From positions 1 to 11,890 of the forward strand of contig JAHKKQ010000053.1 in NCBI GenBank assembly GCA_020027805.1: a stretch of DNA of 11,890 nt, written 5' to 3'. The notes under the pieces are model-generated. The model ran no database searches, was not told the DNA's origin, and was given only the letters and a program-made list of their open reading frames with translations. Every line of letters starts with the position of its first letter. The stretch's first letter is position 1. Position numbers and translations under genes: made by a program. Shown here one piece after another: positions 1-6,959 of this stretch. The stretch is from Candidatus Dadabacteria bacterium (GTDB lineage Bacteria > Desulfobacterota_D > UBA1144 > Nemesobacterales > UBA2774).

Positions 1-385
1 CATCCCTCGTGCGAAACGAAAACTCCGTCTCCGAATCGACTACGCCGTATTCGTCGAGCTTGTCCGAATCCCGGGCGACCGGCTTCTCGGCCTCCATATC
101 CTTGACGTCCTGGATGAGGTCCTCAATAGCGTCTTCATCCGCTTTAAACCTCTTCGAGCCGCTTTCGACTATCCAGCCCCCGTCGCCTTTCTCGAGTGTG
201 AATTCGGATCCGGACGATTTCAAACTGAAGGATGTTATTTCCTCCGTGTTGATGCCGGGGAAGACCTTTTCCAAATTTTCCTCCGGTTGTTTTTCCCTAT
301 CGAACAGAAGGACGGATGCCAGGAGTACCACGAAGATAATCAACGCGATTACGGTGCCTGCGAATCTTTTTAGATAGCTGTTCAA
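1..385 (-). CDS. DUF4340 domain-containing protein (N-terminal part, gene runs off the left edge)
   Basis: A reading frame on the minus strand stays open from 385 to the window edge, giving about 128 residues. It begins with a short basic stretch (NSYLKRF), then one hydrophobic helix at about residues 9-29 (AGTVIALIIFVV...), then a soluble part. The soluble part has the DUF4340 pattern: a weak strand, 'FTLEKGDGGWIVES', 'FKADEDAIEDLIQDVKDME', and 'DKLDEYGV'. The protein is therefore probably anchored in the inner membrane with its repeat-like domain in the periplasm. DUF4340 genes are often found next to GldG-type ABC auxiliary genes, as here, 72 bp after one. The molecular function of the family is not known. 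The start is taken as TTG at 385 because an in-frame TGA lies four codons upstream and no ATG or GTG precedes the membrane helix. No clear Shine-Dalgarno sequence is visible, so the start is less sure than the family call. Confidence 0.82.
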   Translation of the reverse strand, partial: MNSYLKRFAGTVIALIIFVVLLASVLLFDREKQPEENLEKVFPGINTEEITSFSLKSSGSEFTLEKGDGGWIVESGSKRFKADEDAIEDLIQDVKDMEAEKPVARDSDKLDEYGVVDSETEFSFRTRD

Positions 386-457
386 TTTATTGGCTCAATC
401 AAGCGGCTTTCCGCGGGCTTGCGAGTTGAGAACCGCCGCACTAGTTACGAATATATA

Positions 458-1825
458 TCACAACCTTCTTCTCTTCCACCAGATACCCAGACCGGAGAAG
501 AAGATGACGGCAGGTATCAACACGACTGTAAAGAAGAATATTATATTAGTCTGCTTCTTCGTTATGGTTAGTTTCCCCTCTTTCGCGGCTCTCGGGCGTA
601 TCGAGATCAGGTTTTCATCGCCCGCGACCCAGTTGACGGTATTGAGGAACAGATCCCTGTTCCCCGAGAAATCGATAAATATATTTGAAACGAAATCGAC
701 GCTCCCGAAGACCGCTATTCTCGAATTATCACCGTCCTCACTCACAGCCGCCACTCCCAGCGGGCCTTTTTTGTCCCCTTCCTCCTGCTGGGCGACCCCC
801 TGATCGAAAAGCTCGAAGTTGGATTCGGACCAGCTGTACTCGCCTGTATTAGCCAGCACCGTCGTGTCGGTTCCGTCCTGCTCGACTACGTCGACACTCC
901 TCGAAAAGGGGAATATGGTTGCGAACCTGAAGCCCTCGGTGATATCGTGATGGGCGTATTGGGCGATTATGGGGGCTATATCCCCTCCCCCTTCCAGCTT
1001 GGAGCTGGGGTCGACTATGATATCATCGGCTATGGCGAAACCGTAGCTCTTTAAAATCGAAACGAGCTCGCCCCCGCTCCTGGGCTCTATAAGGAATACG
1101 GCCTTCCCGCCCTGATCGAGATAGTCCTTGATATCGGTTATTTCCTTGAGAGACAGCGCCTGCTTCGGGGCGGACACGATAAGGACGCTGTCTTTCTCGG
1201 GCAGCGGGTCCCCTCTCAGGAGCAGGAAATCCTTCACGTCATAGCCTTCGTCAACGAGGGCGGCCCTGAGCACCCCTAGGCCCTCGGGTTCGAGCTCATC
1301 GTTAATGTCCCGCTCCCCGTGTCCCGTCAGGAAATAAACCGTCTTGTGGACCACCCGGTTGAGTTTGAAGAGCGCGTTCGTGAGCTCCTCCTCCGCATTT
1401 TTGAGAATCCCCCCCGAGATATGGTCCGCGAGCCTCAGTTTTATAGTTTGTTCCCCGTCGACGAGCACAATGGTGCCGTATTCTTTTATATCGTACTTTT
1501 TCGCGATACCGGGCTCCTTGTCCGGATTGACATATCTGATTTTTATATTTCCCGACCTCCTCGAGTATTCCTTTATGAGGTCCTGAAACTCGCTCCTGTC
1601 CATTCCCACATCTTTGAAGAACGCCAGCATCTCCACATCGCCGCCGATATTCTCGATCACGCCGATCGTATGCTCCGAGACCGTGTACAGCTTCCCTTCC
1701 GTCATATCTATCCTGACGTCGGATTTGAAAAAAATGTAGTTGAGAATGATGAGTATGCCGCAGACGCTCAATACGGAGATTAAAGCGTTCGTGCCGTAAA
1801 TGAGCCTCCTCCTCTTCATCTCCAC
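458..1825 (-). CDS. GldG-type ABC transporter auxiliary protein
   Basis: The product is 455 residues. It has a basic N-terminus (KRRR at 4-7), a membrane helix at about 12-33, a large domain predicted to be periplasmic, and a second membrane helix at about 428-450 followed by a basic tail (KRRRL). The sequence after the first helix (RIDMTEGKLYTVSEHTIGVI) and the motif FLTGHGE at 165-171 are typical of the ABC_transp_aux/GldG family. In Flavobacterium GldG works with the ABC proteins GldA and GldF in gliding. The family is much wider than gliding bacteria and no substrate is established, so gliding should not be assumed. The gene overlaps the end of the permease gene by 10 bp, which indicates translational coupling. 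An ATG two codons downstream (MKRRR, 1819) is an equally possible start. Confidence 0.88.
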   Translation of the reverse strand: MEMKRRRLIYGTNALISVLSVCGILIILNYIFFKSDVRIDMTEGKLYTVSEHTIGVIENIGGDVEMLAFFKDVGMDRSEFQDLIKEYSRRSGNIKIRYVNPDKEPGIAKKYDIKEYGTIVLVDGEQTIKLRLADHISGGILKNAEEELTNALFKLNRVVHKTVYFLTGHGERDINDELEPEGLGVLRAALVDEGYDVKDFLLLRGDPLPEKDSVLIVSAPKQALSLKEITDIKDYLDQGGKAVFLIEPRSGGELVSILKSYGFAIADDIIVDPSSKLEGGGDIAPIIAQYAHHDITEGFRFATIFPFSRSVDVVEQDGTDTTVLANTGEYSWSESNFELFDQGVAQQEEGDKKGPLGVAAVSEDGDNSRIAVFGSVDFVSNIFIDFSGNRDLFLNTVNWVAGDENLISIRPRAAKEGKLTITKKQTNIIFFFTVVLIPAVIFFSGLGIWWKRRRL

Positions 1826-2568
1826 CTCTCCGACTCGAGCGATGTGTAGGTAAGAAAGAGCCCCAGGAAAATGAGCGACAGATAATAAACGACGTCTTTA
1901 AGCTCGATCAATCCCTTGCTGAAGTCCTCGTAGTGGTTGATTACCGAAATGTAGCCCAGTACGGAGCTCTCGGCGTCCGAAAGAGCGCCCACGAGCCAGA
2001 GAAGGAGCAGCACCCCGAAGCTTATTACGGCCGCTATAAGCTGGTTTTCGGTAAGAGAAGAAGCGAATATACCGACCGAGAGGAACGAAGCGCCCAACAG
2101 GAACAAACCTATATAGCCTGAAAAAACGGCTCCGAAATCCGGGTTCCCGTGGACCATCAACACAAAAATATTAATCGACGAGAGCAGGAGCATGATAATG
2201 AGGAGAATCAGGGAGGCGGTGAATTTCCCGAACACTATGGTGCGTATCCTGATAGGAGACGTGAAGAGCAGCTCCGCAGTATAGTTCTTTTTCTCGTCGG
2301 CTATCAGCCTCATCGTAATAAGCGGCACTATCAGCAGGAGGACTATGCTTATCGTCCCGAAGTAGGGAAGCACGACCAGGTTGTTCAGATTGAGCTCGCC
2401 GGTTTGAAGCTGGTAGCTTGGATCGAACTGGAACTGGAGGAACCCCTGGAGGTACAGGAAGAAGAACCTCGCCGAGATCACCTGAAACACGACCAGGATG
2501 ATGTACGCGAGCGGAGAGGCGAAATAAGACCTCAGTTCCCTTTTCACGATCGTATAAAACGCCTTCAT
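1816..2568 (-). CDS. ABC-2 type transporter permease (GldF-like)
   Basis: The product is 250 residues and strongly hydrophobic, with six likely membrane helices at about 19-40, 68-88, 115-138, 148-170, 177-196 and 226-245. The N-terminus 'IVKRELRSYFASPLAYI' and the cytoplasmic stretch 'DEKKNYTAELLFTSPIRI' (91-108), which would contact the ATPase, are hallmarks of ABC-2 permeases of the GldF/NosY type. It would form the membrane part of a transporter with the ATPase encoded just upstream. Its ATG directly follows the TAG stop of that ATPase gene with no spacer, and its 3' end overlaps the GldG-type gene by 10 bp, so the three are surely one operon. The transported substrate cannot be read from the sequence. 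Confidence 0.88.
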   Translation of the reverse strand: MKAFYTIVKRELRSYFASPLAYIILVVFQVISARFFFLYLQGFLQFQFDPSYQLQTGELNLNNLVVLPYFGTISIVLLLIVPLITMRLIADEKKNYTAELLFTSPIRIRTIVFGKFTASLILLIIMLLLSSINIFVLMVHGNPDFGAVFSGYIGLFLLGASFLSVGIFASSLTENQLIAAVISFGVLLLLWLVGALSDAESSVLGYISVINHYEDFSKGLIELKDVVYYLSLIFLGLFLTYTSLESERWR

Positions 2569-3495
2569 CTAATTGCCTTCAGAGGAAATTGCCTTCATAA
2601 AGACCTCTTCGAGCGTGCTGACAAGCGGCCTCAGCTCGAGCAGGCCGAGGTCGTTTTCGACGACCAGCCTTACGAGCTCCTCCCGTATCTCCACGCCTTC
2701 CGAAGGCGTAATTACGAATTCGCCCGAGGAACCCGGCTTCACGCCCGACACGCCGTTAACCGACATTATTTTTTCTTTTACGCCCTCTCCGTTTTGTCTT
2801 ACTCTCAGCAACAGGCTCCCGGAATTCCTTAAACCCTCGGACAGGTAATCAAGCGACTCTTCGAGCACCATCTTCCCTTCGTTGATAATTACGACCTTAC
2901 TGCAGATCATCGTCACCTCGGGCAGTATGTGAGTGCTCAATATTACCGTGCGCTCGCCGGAGAGACTCTTTATGAGGCCCCTTATCTCTATTATCTGCAG
3001 CGGGTCGAGGCCTATAGTAGGCTCGTCCAGAATAAGGACCGAGGGGTTGTTCACGAGCGCCTGCGCTATCCCGACACGCTGTCTGTACCCTTTGGAGAGG
3101 TGGCCTATGATGCGCTTCCTGACGTCGGAGAGACCGCACTTTTCCAGCACATAGAATATCCTGCTCTTTTTCTCCTTCCTTTTCACCTGCTTGATGTCAG
3201 CAACGAAATCCAGGTACTCGGCAACCGTCATATCGAGGTAGAGGGGAGGGGTTTCGGGGAGATAACCTATCATTTTTTTAGCCTGTAACGGGTTATCGAA
3301 TATATCCACGCCTTCTATATGTACGGTGCCCTTGGTAGGGGGCATATAACCAGTGATAATGCGCATCGTGGTCGTTTTTCCGGCCCCGTTGGGGCCGAGA
3401 AAACCGAGAACATCCCCTCTGTCGAGCCTGAACGATAAATTTTCTACCGCGACCAGGCTGCCGTAACGCTTTGTAAGATTATGTACGTGTACCAT
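2569..3495 (-). CDS. ABC transporter ATP-binding protein (GldA-like)
   Basis: The product is 308 residues with a complete nucleotide-binding domain: Walker A GPNGAGKT at 34-41, signature LSKGYRQR at 133-140, Walker B VLILDEP at 153-159 with catalytic Glu158, and the switch His at 189 (STH). The Q-loop position reads GYLPE (77-81), with Glu in place of Gln, as is common in ABC-2 type ATPases such as GldA and CcmA-like proteins. About 90 residues after the ATPase core form the usual C-terminal extension of this subfamily, ending 'LRPLVSTLEEVFMKAIS'. It powers the permease encoded immediately downstream. It is the first gene of the leftward operon. The start ATG at 3495 is preceded by a GGGGA ten bases upstream (3506-3510), an acceptable ribosome binding site. 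Confidence 0.93.
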   Translation of the reverse strand: MVHVHNLTKRYGSLVAVENLSFRLDRGDVLGFLGPNGAGKTTTMRIITGYMPPTKGTVHIEGVDIFDNPLQAKKMIGYLPETPPLYLDMTVAEYLDFVADIKQVKRKEKKSRIFYVLEKCGLSDVRKRIIGHLSKGYRQRVGIAQALVNNPSVLILDEPTIGLDPLQIIEIRGLIKSLSGERTVILSTHILPEVTMICSKVVIINEGKMVLEESLDYLSEGLRNSGSLLLRVRQNGEGVKEKIMSVNGVSGVKPGSSGEFVITPSEGVEIREELVRLVVENDLGLLELRPLVSTLEEVFMKAISSEGN

Positions 3496-3550
3496 ATGAG
3501 CAGTGTCCCCGGAGTCACCGTATTTCCAGCCTCGGGGGGGTCGATTTCAG

Positions 3551-3582
3551 GGAATAGAATAACCGCCAGGAAATTCTATTCC
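3551..3582. repeat. 10-bp inverted repeat, candidate operator
   Basis: GGAATAGAAT (3551-3560) and its exact reverse complement ATTCTATTCC (3573-3582) are separated by 12 bp. The arms cover the predicted -10 and part of the -35 of the leftward ABC promoter, which suits a repressor site. The 12-bp spacer is long for a stable hairpin, so a protein site is more likely than an RNA structure. No specific regulator is recognised. Confidence 0.45.
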
Positions 3583-3584
3583 AA
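3556..3584 (-). promoter_or_regulatory. Candidate promoter of the ABC operon
   Basis: On the minus strand TTGGAA (3579-3584) and TATTCT (3556-3561) are separated by 17 bp. Each matches four of six consensus bases of a housekeeping sigma factor promoter. Transcription would begin near 3549 and give a leader of about 50 nt before the ATPase start at 3495. The overlap with the 10-bp dyad adds some weight, but the match is only fair. Confidence 0.35.
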
Positions 3585-3609
3585 ACTATTTGCCAAGAAC
3601 ACGCGAAAA

Positions 3610-3624
3610 ACCGGACTTTCCGGT
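3610..3624 (-). terminator. Small terminator-like hairpin
   Basis: ACCGGA and TCCGGT form a perfect 6-bp stem with a 3-nt loop. On the minus strand it is followed by a run of five T, the layout of a short intrinsic terminator. It would stop leftward transcripts that start further right, before the ABC operon's own promoter. It could equally be a chance hairpin; the stem is short. Confidence 0.3.
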
Positions 3625-3651
3625 CTTGCTTCTTACGATTGAATTTTTAGA

Positions 3652-3691
3652 TTGACTAAATATAACAACTATGCTAATAAACTGATATACT
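3652..3691 (+). promoter_or_regulatory. Candidate promoter(s) of the kor operon
   Basis: TTGACT (3652-3657) and TAATAA (3675-3680) are spaced by 17 bp, with a TGC just before the -10 as in an extended -10 promoter. A second extended -10, TGA-TATACT, lies at 3683-3691. Either would give a leader of about 180 nt to the first gene at 3877. The string TGCTAATA (3672-3679) is repeated exactly in the candidate sucA promoter (8025-8032). Confidence 0.5.
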
Positions 3692-3715
3692 ATAAGAATC
3701 TAGGGTGAAGTAATA

Positions 3716-3781
3716 GGCATCACTTAATAATATCGGTCAACTTTTATTATTAACAAGCTGTTTTGCAGCTGCTTTTATGCC
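3716..3781 (+). other. Possible structured leader RNA of the kor operon (three-way junction)
   Basis: The leader between promoter and first gene holds nested complementary arms. GGCAT (3716-3720) pairs with ATGCC (3777-3781). Inside this, TTAATAATA (3724-3732) pairs with TATTATTAA (3745-3753), and AGCTG (3756-3760) pairs with CAGCT (3766-3770). Together they can be drawn as a three-way junction. It matches no riboswitch class that I recognise. The AT-rich 9-bp pair could instead be a protein-binding dyad. Confidence 0.3.
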
Positions 3782-3876
3782 AGGTATAAAGGTTATAGGA
3801 CTCGCTCAGCCGTGTGTAGAGAATAAAAAGCCGAAATGCATGCTTCAGCTAAATAATCTAACAGGGAGTATCGATT

Positions 3877-5157
3877 ATGAGCAATGAAGAATTAAGCCGG
3901 GATGAGAAGCTCGTACGCGCCGTTCAGGAGAAATACCACAACATGCTTGAGCAGGGCGTGGACCCCTATGAATGGGCTTATGCCTGGAGGTCGGAAATCA
4001 ACCGCGGGGGGTTCAAAGCGGTCGACTTCTTAATGCGCGAGATAGTGGATACGGGTAAATGCGTCGGCTGTGCCGCATGCGTCACTATTTGTCCCACAGA
4101 CGTATTCGATTACAAAGACGAGCTCCCCGTAGATACCAGAAACGACGCGTGCGTCTTTTGCGAGCTGTGCGCGGACGTCTGCCCCGTGCTCCGCCCCCTG
4201 GACAAAGACCTCAATGCGCTTCTCGGATTCAAAAAACCCGTACTGGACGAAGGCTTCGGGCCCTACAACTATGCAGTTATCGCGAGGGCAAAAAACCAGG
4301 AGATCCTGAAGCGAGGCCAGGACGGAGGCGTCACCAGCGCGCTGCTTGTCCACGCGCTGAACAAAGGGACGATAAAGGGAGCGGTATTGGGCGACGTGCT
4401 GCCCGAGAATCCGCAGGTCGGGGTTCACAAGCTCGCGACCACGCCCGAGGAAATCACCGCCTGCAGCGGCTCACGGTATACGTATTCTCCGAACACAGTG
4501 GCCCTCACCGAGGCGATGAGAAAAGACATACACCCGATCGCGGTAGTAGGCGTACCCTGCCAGGTCGACGGGATCAGACAGCAGCAGTACAGCAGCATAC
4601 GTCTTGAAGTGGCGAAATGGTATCAAAAAAACGTAACGCTTGTCATAGGACTCTTCTGCTCGGAAAGCTTTACTCATGAGCACATCAAATTCATAGCCGA
4701 GACACTTAACGTCGAGCCAAAAGACATTGTGAACGTGAACGTAAAGGGGAAGGTAATAATCAACCTCAGGGACGGGCGCGAAATAATAATGAAGCTGAAG
4801 GATTTCCATCAGTTCGCACGGCCCGCATGCCTCTACTGCCTCGACTACTCGGCCGAACACGCCGATATAGGGGTCGGGGGGATAGGACTCGACGGGTGGA
4901 CGTTCGTCGCCGTGAGGACGGAGGCCGGACACAAGGCGTTTCAGGCTGCGGTCGACGACGGGCTCTTCGAGATAGTGCCGGTCGAGACGGAACCGCGCGC
5001 CAAGGAGCTTTTGATAAGGCTCTGCGATATGAAGAGAAACAAGCCCCTGCCCGCCCTGATGCCCACGCTCCAGGAGCGGATCAAAATGGGTAACACTAAT
5101 CCAAAGACTCTCTACAAAGACTACAACCCCACTAACGGAGGAAAAGCGTCTAAATGA
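3877..5157 (+). CDS. Ferredoxin/FrhB-type iron-sulfur flavoprotein, probable electron-transfer partner of the Kor enzyme
   Basis: The product is 426 residues. After a helical start (1-55) come two [4Fe-4S] ferredoxin motifs: C62-C65-C68-C72-P and C92-C95-C98-C102-P. The rest is a coenzyme F420 hydrogenase/dehydrogenase beta (FrhB/FdhB) domain pair: 'DGGVTSALL' near 150, 'GVPCQVDGIR' with C228, 'GLFCSES' with C261, and 'CLYCLDYSAEHADI' with C318 and C321 leading to 'GWTFVAVRT'. Family members are FAD-FeS proteins that pass electrons between FeS carriers and F420, NAD(P)H or other acceptors; the acceptor here is unknown. The gene starts the kor operon and overlaps korA by ATGA, so it most likely takes electrons from, or gives them to, KorAB in place of the usual small ferredoxin subunit. 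The start at 3877 is supported by AGGGAG eight bases upstream. Confidence 0.85.
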   Translation: MSNEELSRDEKLVRAVQEKYHNMLEQGVDPYEWAYAWRSEINRGGFKAVDFLMREIVDTGKCVGCAACVTICPTDVFDYKDELPVDTRNDACVFCELCADVCPVLRPLDKDLNALLGFKKPVLDEGFGPYNYAVIARAKNQEILKRGQDGGVTSALLVHALNKGTIKGAVLGDVLPENPQVGVHKLATTPEEITACSGSRYTYSPNTVALTEAMRKDIHPIAVVGVPCQVDGIRQQQYSSIRLEVAKWYQKNVTLVIGLFCSESFTHEHIKFIAETLNVEPKDIVNVNVKGKVIINLRDGREIIMKLKDFHQFARPACLYCLDYSAEHADIGVGGIGLDGWTFVAVRTEAGHKAFQAAVDDGLFEIVPVETEPRAKELLIRLCDMKRNKPLPALMPTLQERIKMGNTNPKTLYKDYNPTNGGKASK

Positions 5158-6959
5158 GCTCCAACAACGGCCGGCCAATTTTAGAGGATGTAAACGTTAT
5201 CGTAGCCGGGCAGGGAGGGGACGGCTCGCTTACTGTTATCACGATGCTGGCCGAGCTGCTCCGGACGAACGGCCTTAACGTTTACACGGAGAGGGACGTT
5301 TTATCGAGAATCAGAGGCGGACACGCAGCTGCGACGATGAGGGCGTTTGCCGGTGACAGGTACTGCATCGGGAGCAACATCAACCTTATGGTAGCGCTCG
5401 ATGAGGAAGCCGTTGAAAAAAACGCGCGCCAGCTGGATTCAAAAAGCATAGTGGTATACGACGATTCGGGCGGCCCGATACCTCCCGTGCTCCCCGAGGG
5501 GACCAAGGTCTATTCCGCGCCCTTCAACAGGATCGCCATGCGCACGATGAGGAGGGAGCTCTATAAGAACAGCATCGCCTTCGGGGTCGTAGGGAGGCTC
5601 CTCGGACTCGAGGACGAATCGCTGCGTGAGACGTTTATAAAACACTTCCAGAGGATGGGACAGGTCATTCTCGAATATAACCTCGAGGCGCTCGGACTGG
5701 GATTCCATCTCGCGGACGAGATGGGCATACACGAAGGGGAAGGACTATATAAGATTAAAAAGACCGCACCTGAAAAACGCTTATTAATCACGGGAAACGA
5801 ATCGGTCGCTTTCGGATTCATGGTCGCGGGCGGCAGGTTCTTCTGCGGTTATCCCATAACGCCTTCATCGGAGGTGCTGGAGACTCTTCAGAAATGGCTC
5901 CCGCGGTGCGGGGGTGTAGCGAGACAGACCGAGGACGAGCTCGCCGGCATAAACATGGCAATAGGAGCTGCGCTTACAGGAACGAGGGCGATGGTTGCGA
6001 CCTCGGGGCCCGGATTCTCACTCATGCAGGAAGGCGTCGGCCACTGCGGGTCGGGGGAAATTCCGCTCGTGATCGTTGACTGCCAGCGTTCGGGACCGAG
6101 CACCGGCATGCCGACAAAGCCCGAACAGAGCGACCTCAATCTGATGGTGTTCGGAGGACACGGGGACTTCCCGCGCATAGTGCTTACGCCGGGACACCCC
6201 GATGAATGTTTTTACCTTACCGTCGATGCCACGAACCTTGCGGACAAATACCAGTGCCCGGTCTTCCTGGCCATGGACCAGGCGCTGTCTCAGAATATCG
6301 CGACCGTCGAACCGTTCAACCTAGACGGGGTGAGCGCTGTGCCGGGTAAACGCGTCGAAGCGGGCGACATCGAAAAACTCGGGGTATACAAGAGATACGA
6401 ATTCACGGAAGACAACGTTTCGGCGTTTGCCGCGCCCGGTACGCCCGGAGGGTTGTCCCTGGTTACCGGGAACGAGCATAACGAATGGGGGCTCGTCTCC
6501 ACGGACCCGGTCAACCGCGTGAAGATGATGAACAAGAGGATGGGCAAGATCGAGGTCGCGAAGAAAGAATTGCCGAGGGGGCGTCATTTCGGCGACCCCG
6601 ACGCGAAGATCGGATTCATAGGGATCGGCTCACTATTCGGGGTCATACTGGAGGCCATGGAAGACTTGAAGAAAGAAGGCGTCAAGACGCAGTATTTACA
6701 GCCGAGGACGATATGGCCCGTGCTCGAAGACATACTCGCCTTTATCGATAAATGCAGCAGGGTATACGTGGTCGAGCTCAATGCGCAGGCCCAGCTGGCC
6801 CATATACTCATCCATCAGGGGGCTGACCCCGGGAAAATAGTCAACATATTGAGATTCGACGGGATCCCGTACAGACCGGCCGAGCTTGTAAAGAGCGTAA
6901 TCCAGGCAGAAAACGGCAGTAAAATAAAGAAGGGGAAAAAGGAGGCAAAGCTTCAATGA
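5154..6959 (+). CDS. korA: 2-oxoacid (probably 2-oxoglutarate):acceptor oxidoreductase, fused gamma-alpha subunit
   Basis: The product is 601 residues, the normal size of a fused gamma-alpha subunit. The gamma domain is at about 12-190 and starts with the glycine-rich GQGGDGS at 19-25, a variant of the usual GxGGQG. The alpha part begins at about 208 with 'GNESVAFGFMVAGG', then YPITPSSE at 233-240, then 'QTEDELAGINMAIGAALTG' and 'ATSGPGFSLM', the pyrimidine-binding face for TPP and substrate. The second alpha domain lies at about 480-575. With KorB it would oxidise 2-oxoglutarate and CoA to succinyl-CoA and CO2, or run the reaction backwards with low-potential electrons. The substrate is inferred from subunit layout and from sucAB next door; another 2-oxoacid is possible. 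Its ATG overlaps the upstream stop, with GGAGG twelve bases ahead. Confidence 0.9.
   Translation: MSSNNGRPILEDVNVIVAGQGGDGSLTVITMLAELLRTNGLNVYTERDVLSRIRGGHAAATMRAFAGDRYCIGSNINLMVALDEEAVEKNARQLDSKSIVVYDDSGGPIPPVLPEGTKVYSAPFNRIAMRTMRRELYKNSIAFGVVGRLLGLEDESLRETFIKHFQRMGQVILEYNLEALGLGFHLADEMGIHEGEGLYKIKKTAPEKRLLITGNESVAFGFMVAGGRFFCGYPITPSSEVLETLQKWLPRCGGVARQTEDELAGINMAIGAALTGTRAMVATSGPGFSLMQEGVGHCGSGEIPLVIVDCQRSGPSTGMPTKPEQSDLNLMVFGGHGDFPRIVLTPGHPDECFYLTVDATNLADKYQCPVFLAMDQALSQNIATVEPFNLDGVSAVPGKRVEAGDIEKLGVYKRYEFTEDNVSAFAAPGTPGGLSLVTGNEHNEWGLVSTDPVNRVKMMNKRMGKIEVAKKELPRGRHFGDPDAKIGFIGIGSLFGVILEAMEDLKKEGVKTQYLQPRTIWPVLEDILAFIDKCSRVYVVELNAQAQLAHILIHQGADPGKIVNILRFDGIPYRPAELVKSVIQAENGSKIKKGKKEAKLQ

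Larger units (their letters stand above)
3496..3876. other. Divergent intergenic control region
   Basis: This 381-bp stretch separates the leftward ABC operon from the rightward kor operon. It contains no convincing gene. The half near the ABC gene is GC-mixed and carries a 10-bp dyad and a small hairpin. The half near the kor operon is clearly AT-rich and carries promoter-like hexamers and inverted repeats. It should hold the promoters of both operons. Each element is listed separately. Confidence 0.8.

Noticed and set aside
390..803. A plus-strand frame of 137 codons at the end of the GldG-type gene.
   Set aside because: It overlaps the C-terminal membrane helix coding region of a supported gene on the other strand, and its product resembles no family.
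2149..2832. A 227-codon open frame on the plus strand opposite the permease and ATPase genes.
   Set aside because: It has a charged, low-complexity composition with no recognisable fold, and lies fully antisense to two well-supported genes. It is a shadow of their codon use.
3877..5157. Reading the FrhB-type protein as proof of F420 use or of a hydrogenase.
   Set aside because: The FrhB/FdhB family also holds formate dehydrogenase subunits and ferredoxin-dependent reductases. No hydrogenase or F420 biosynthesis gene is in the window.
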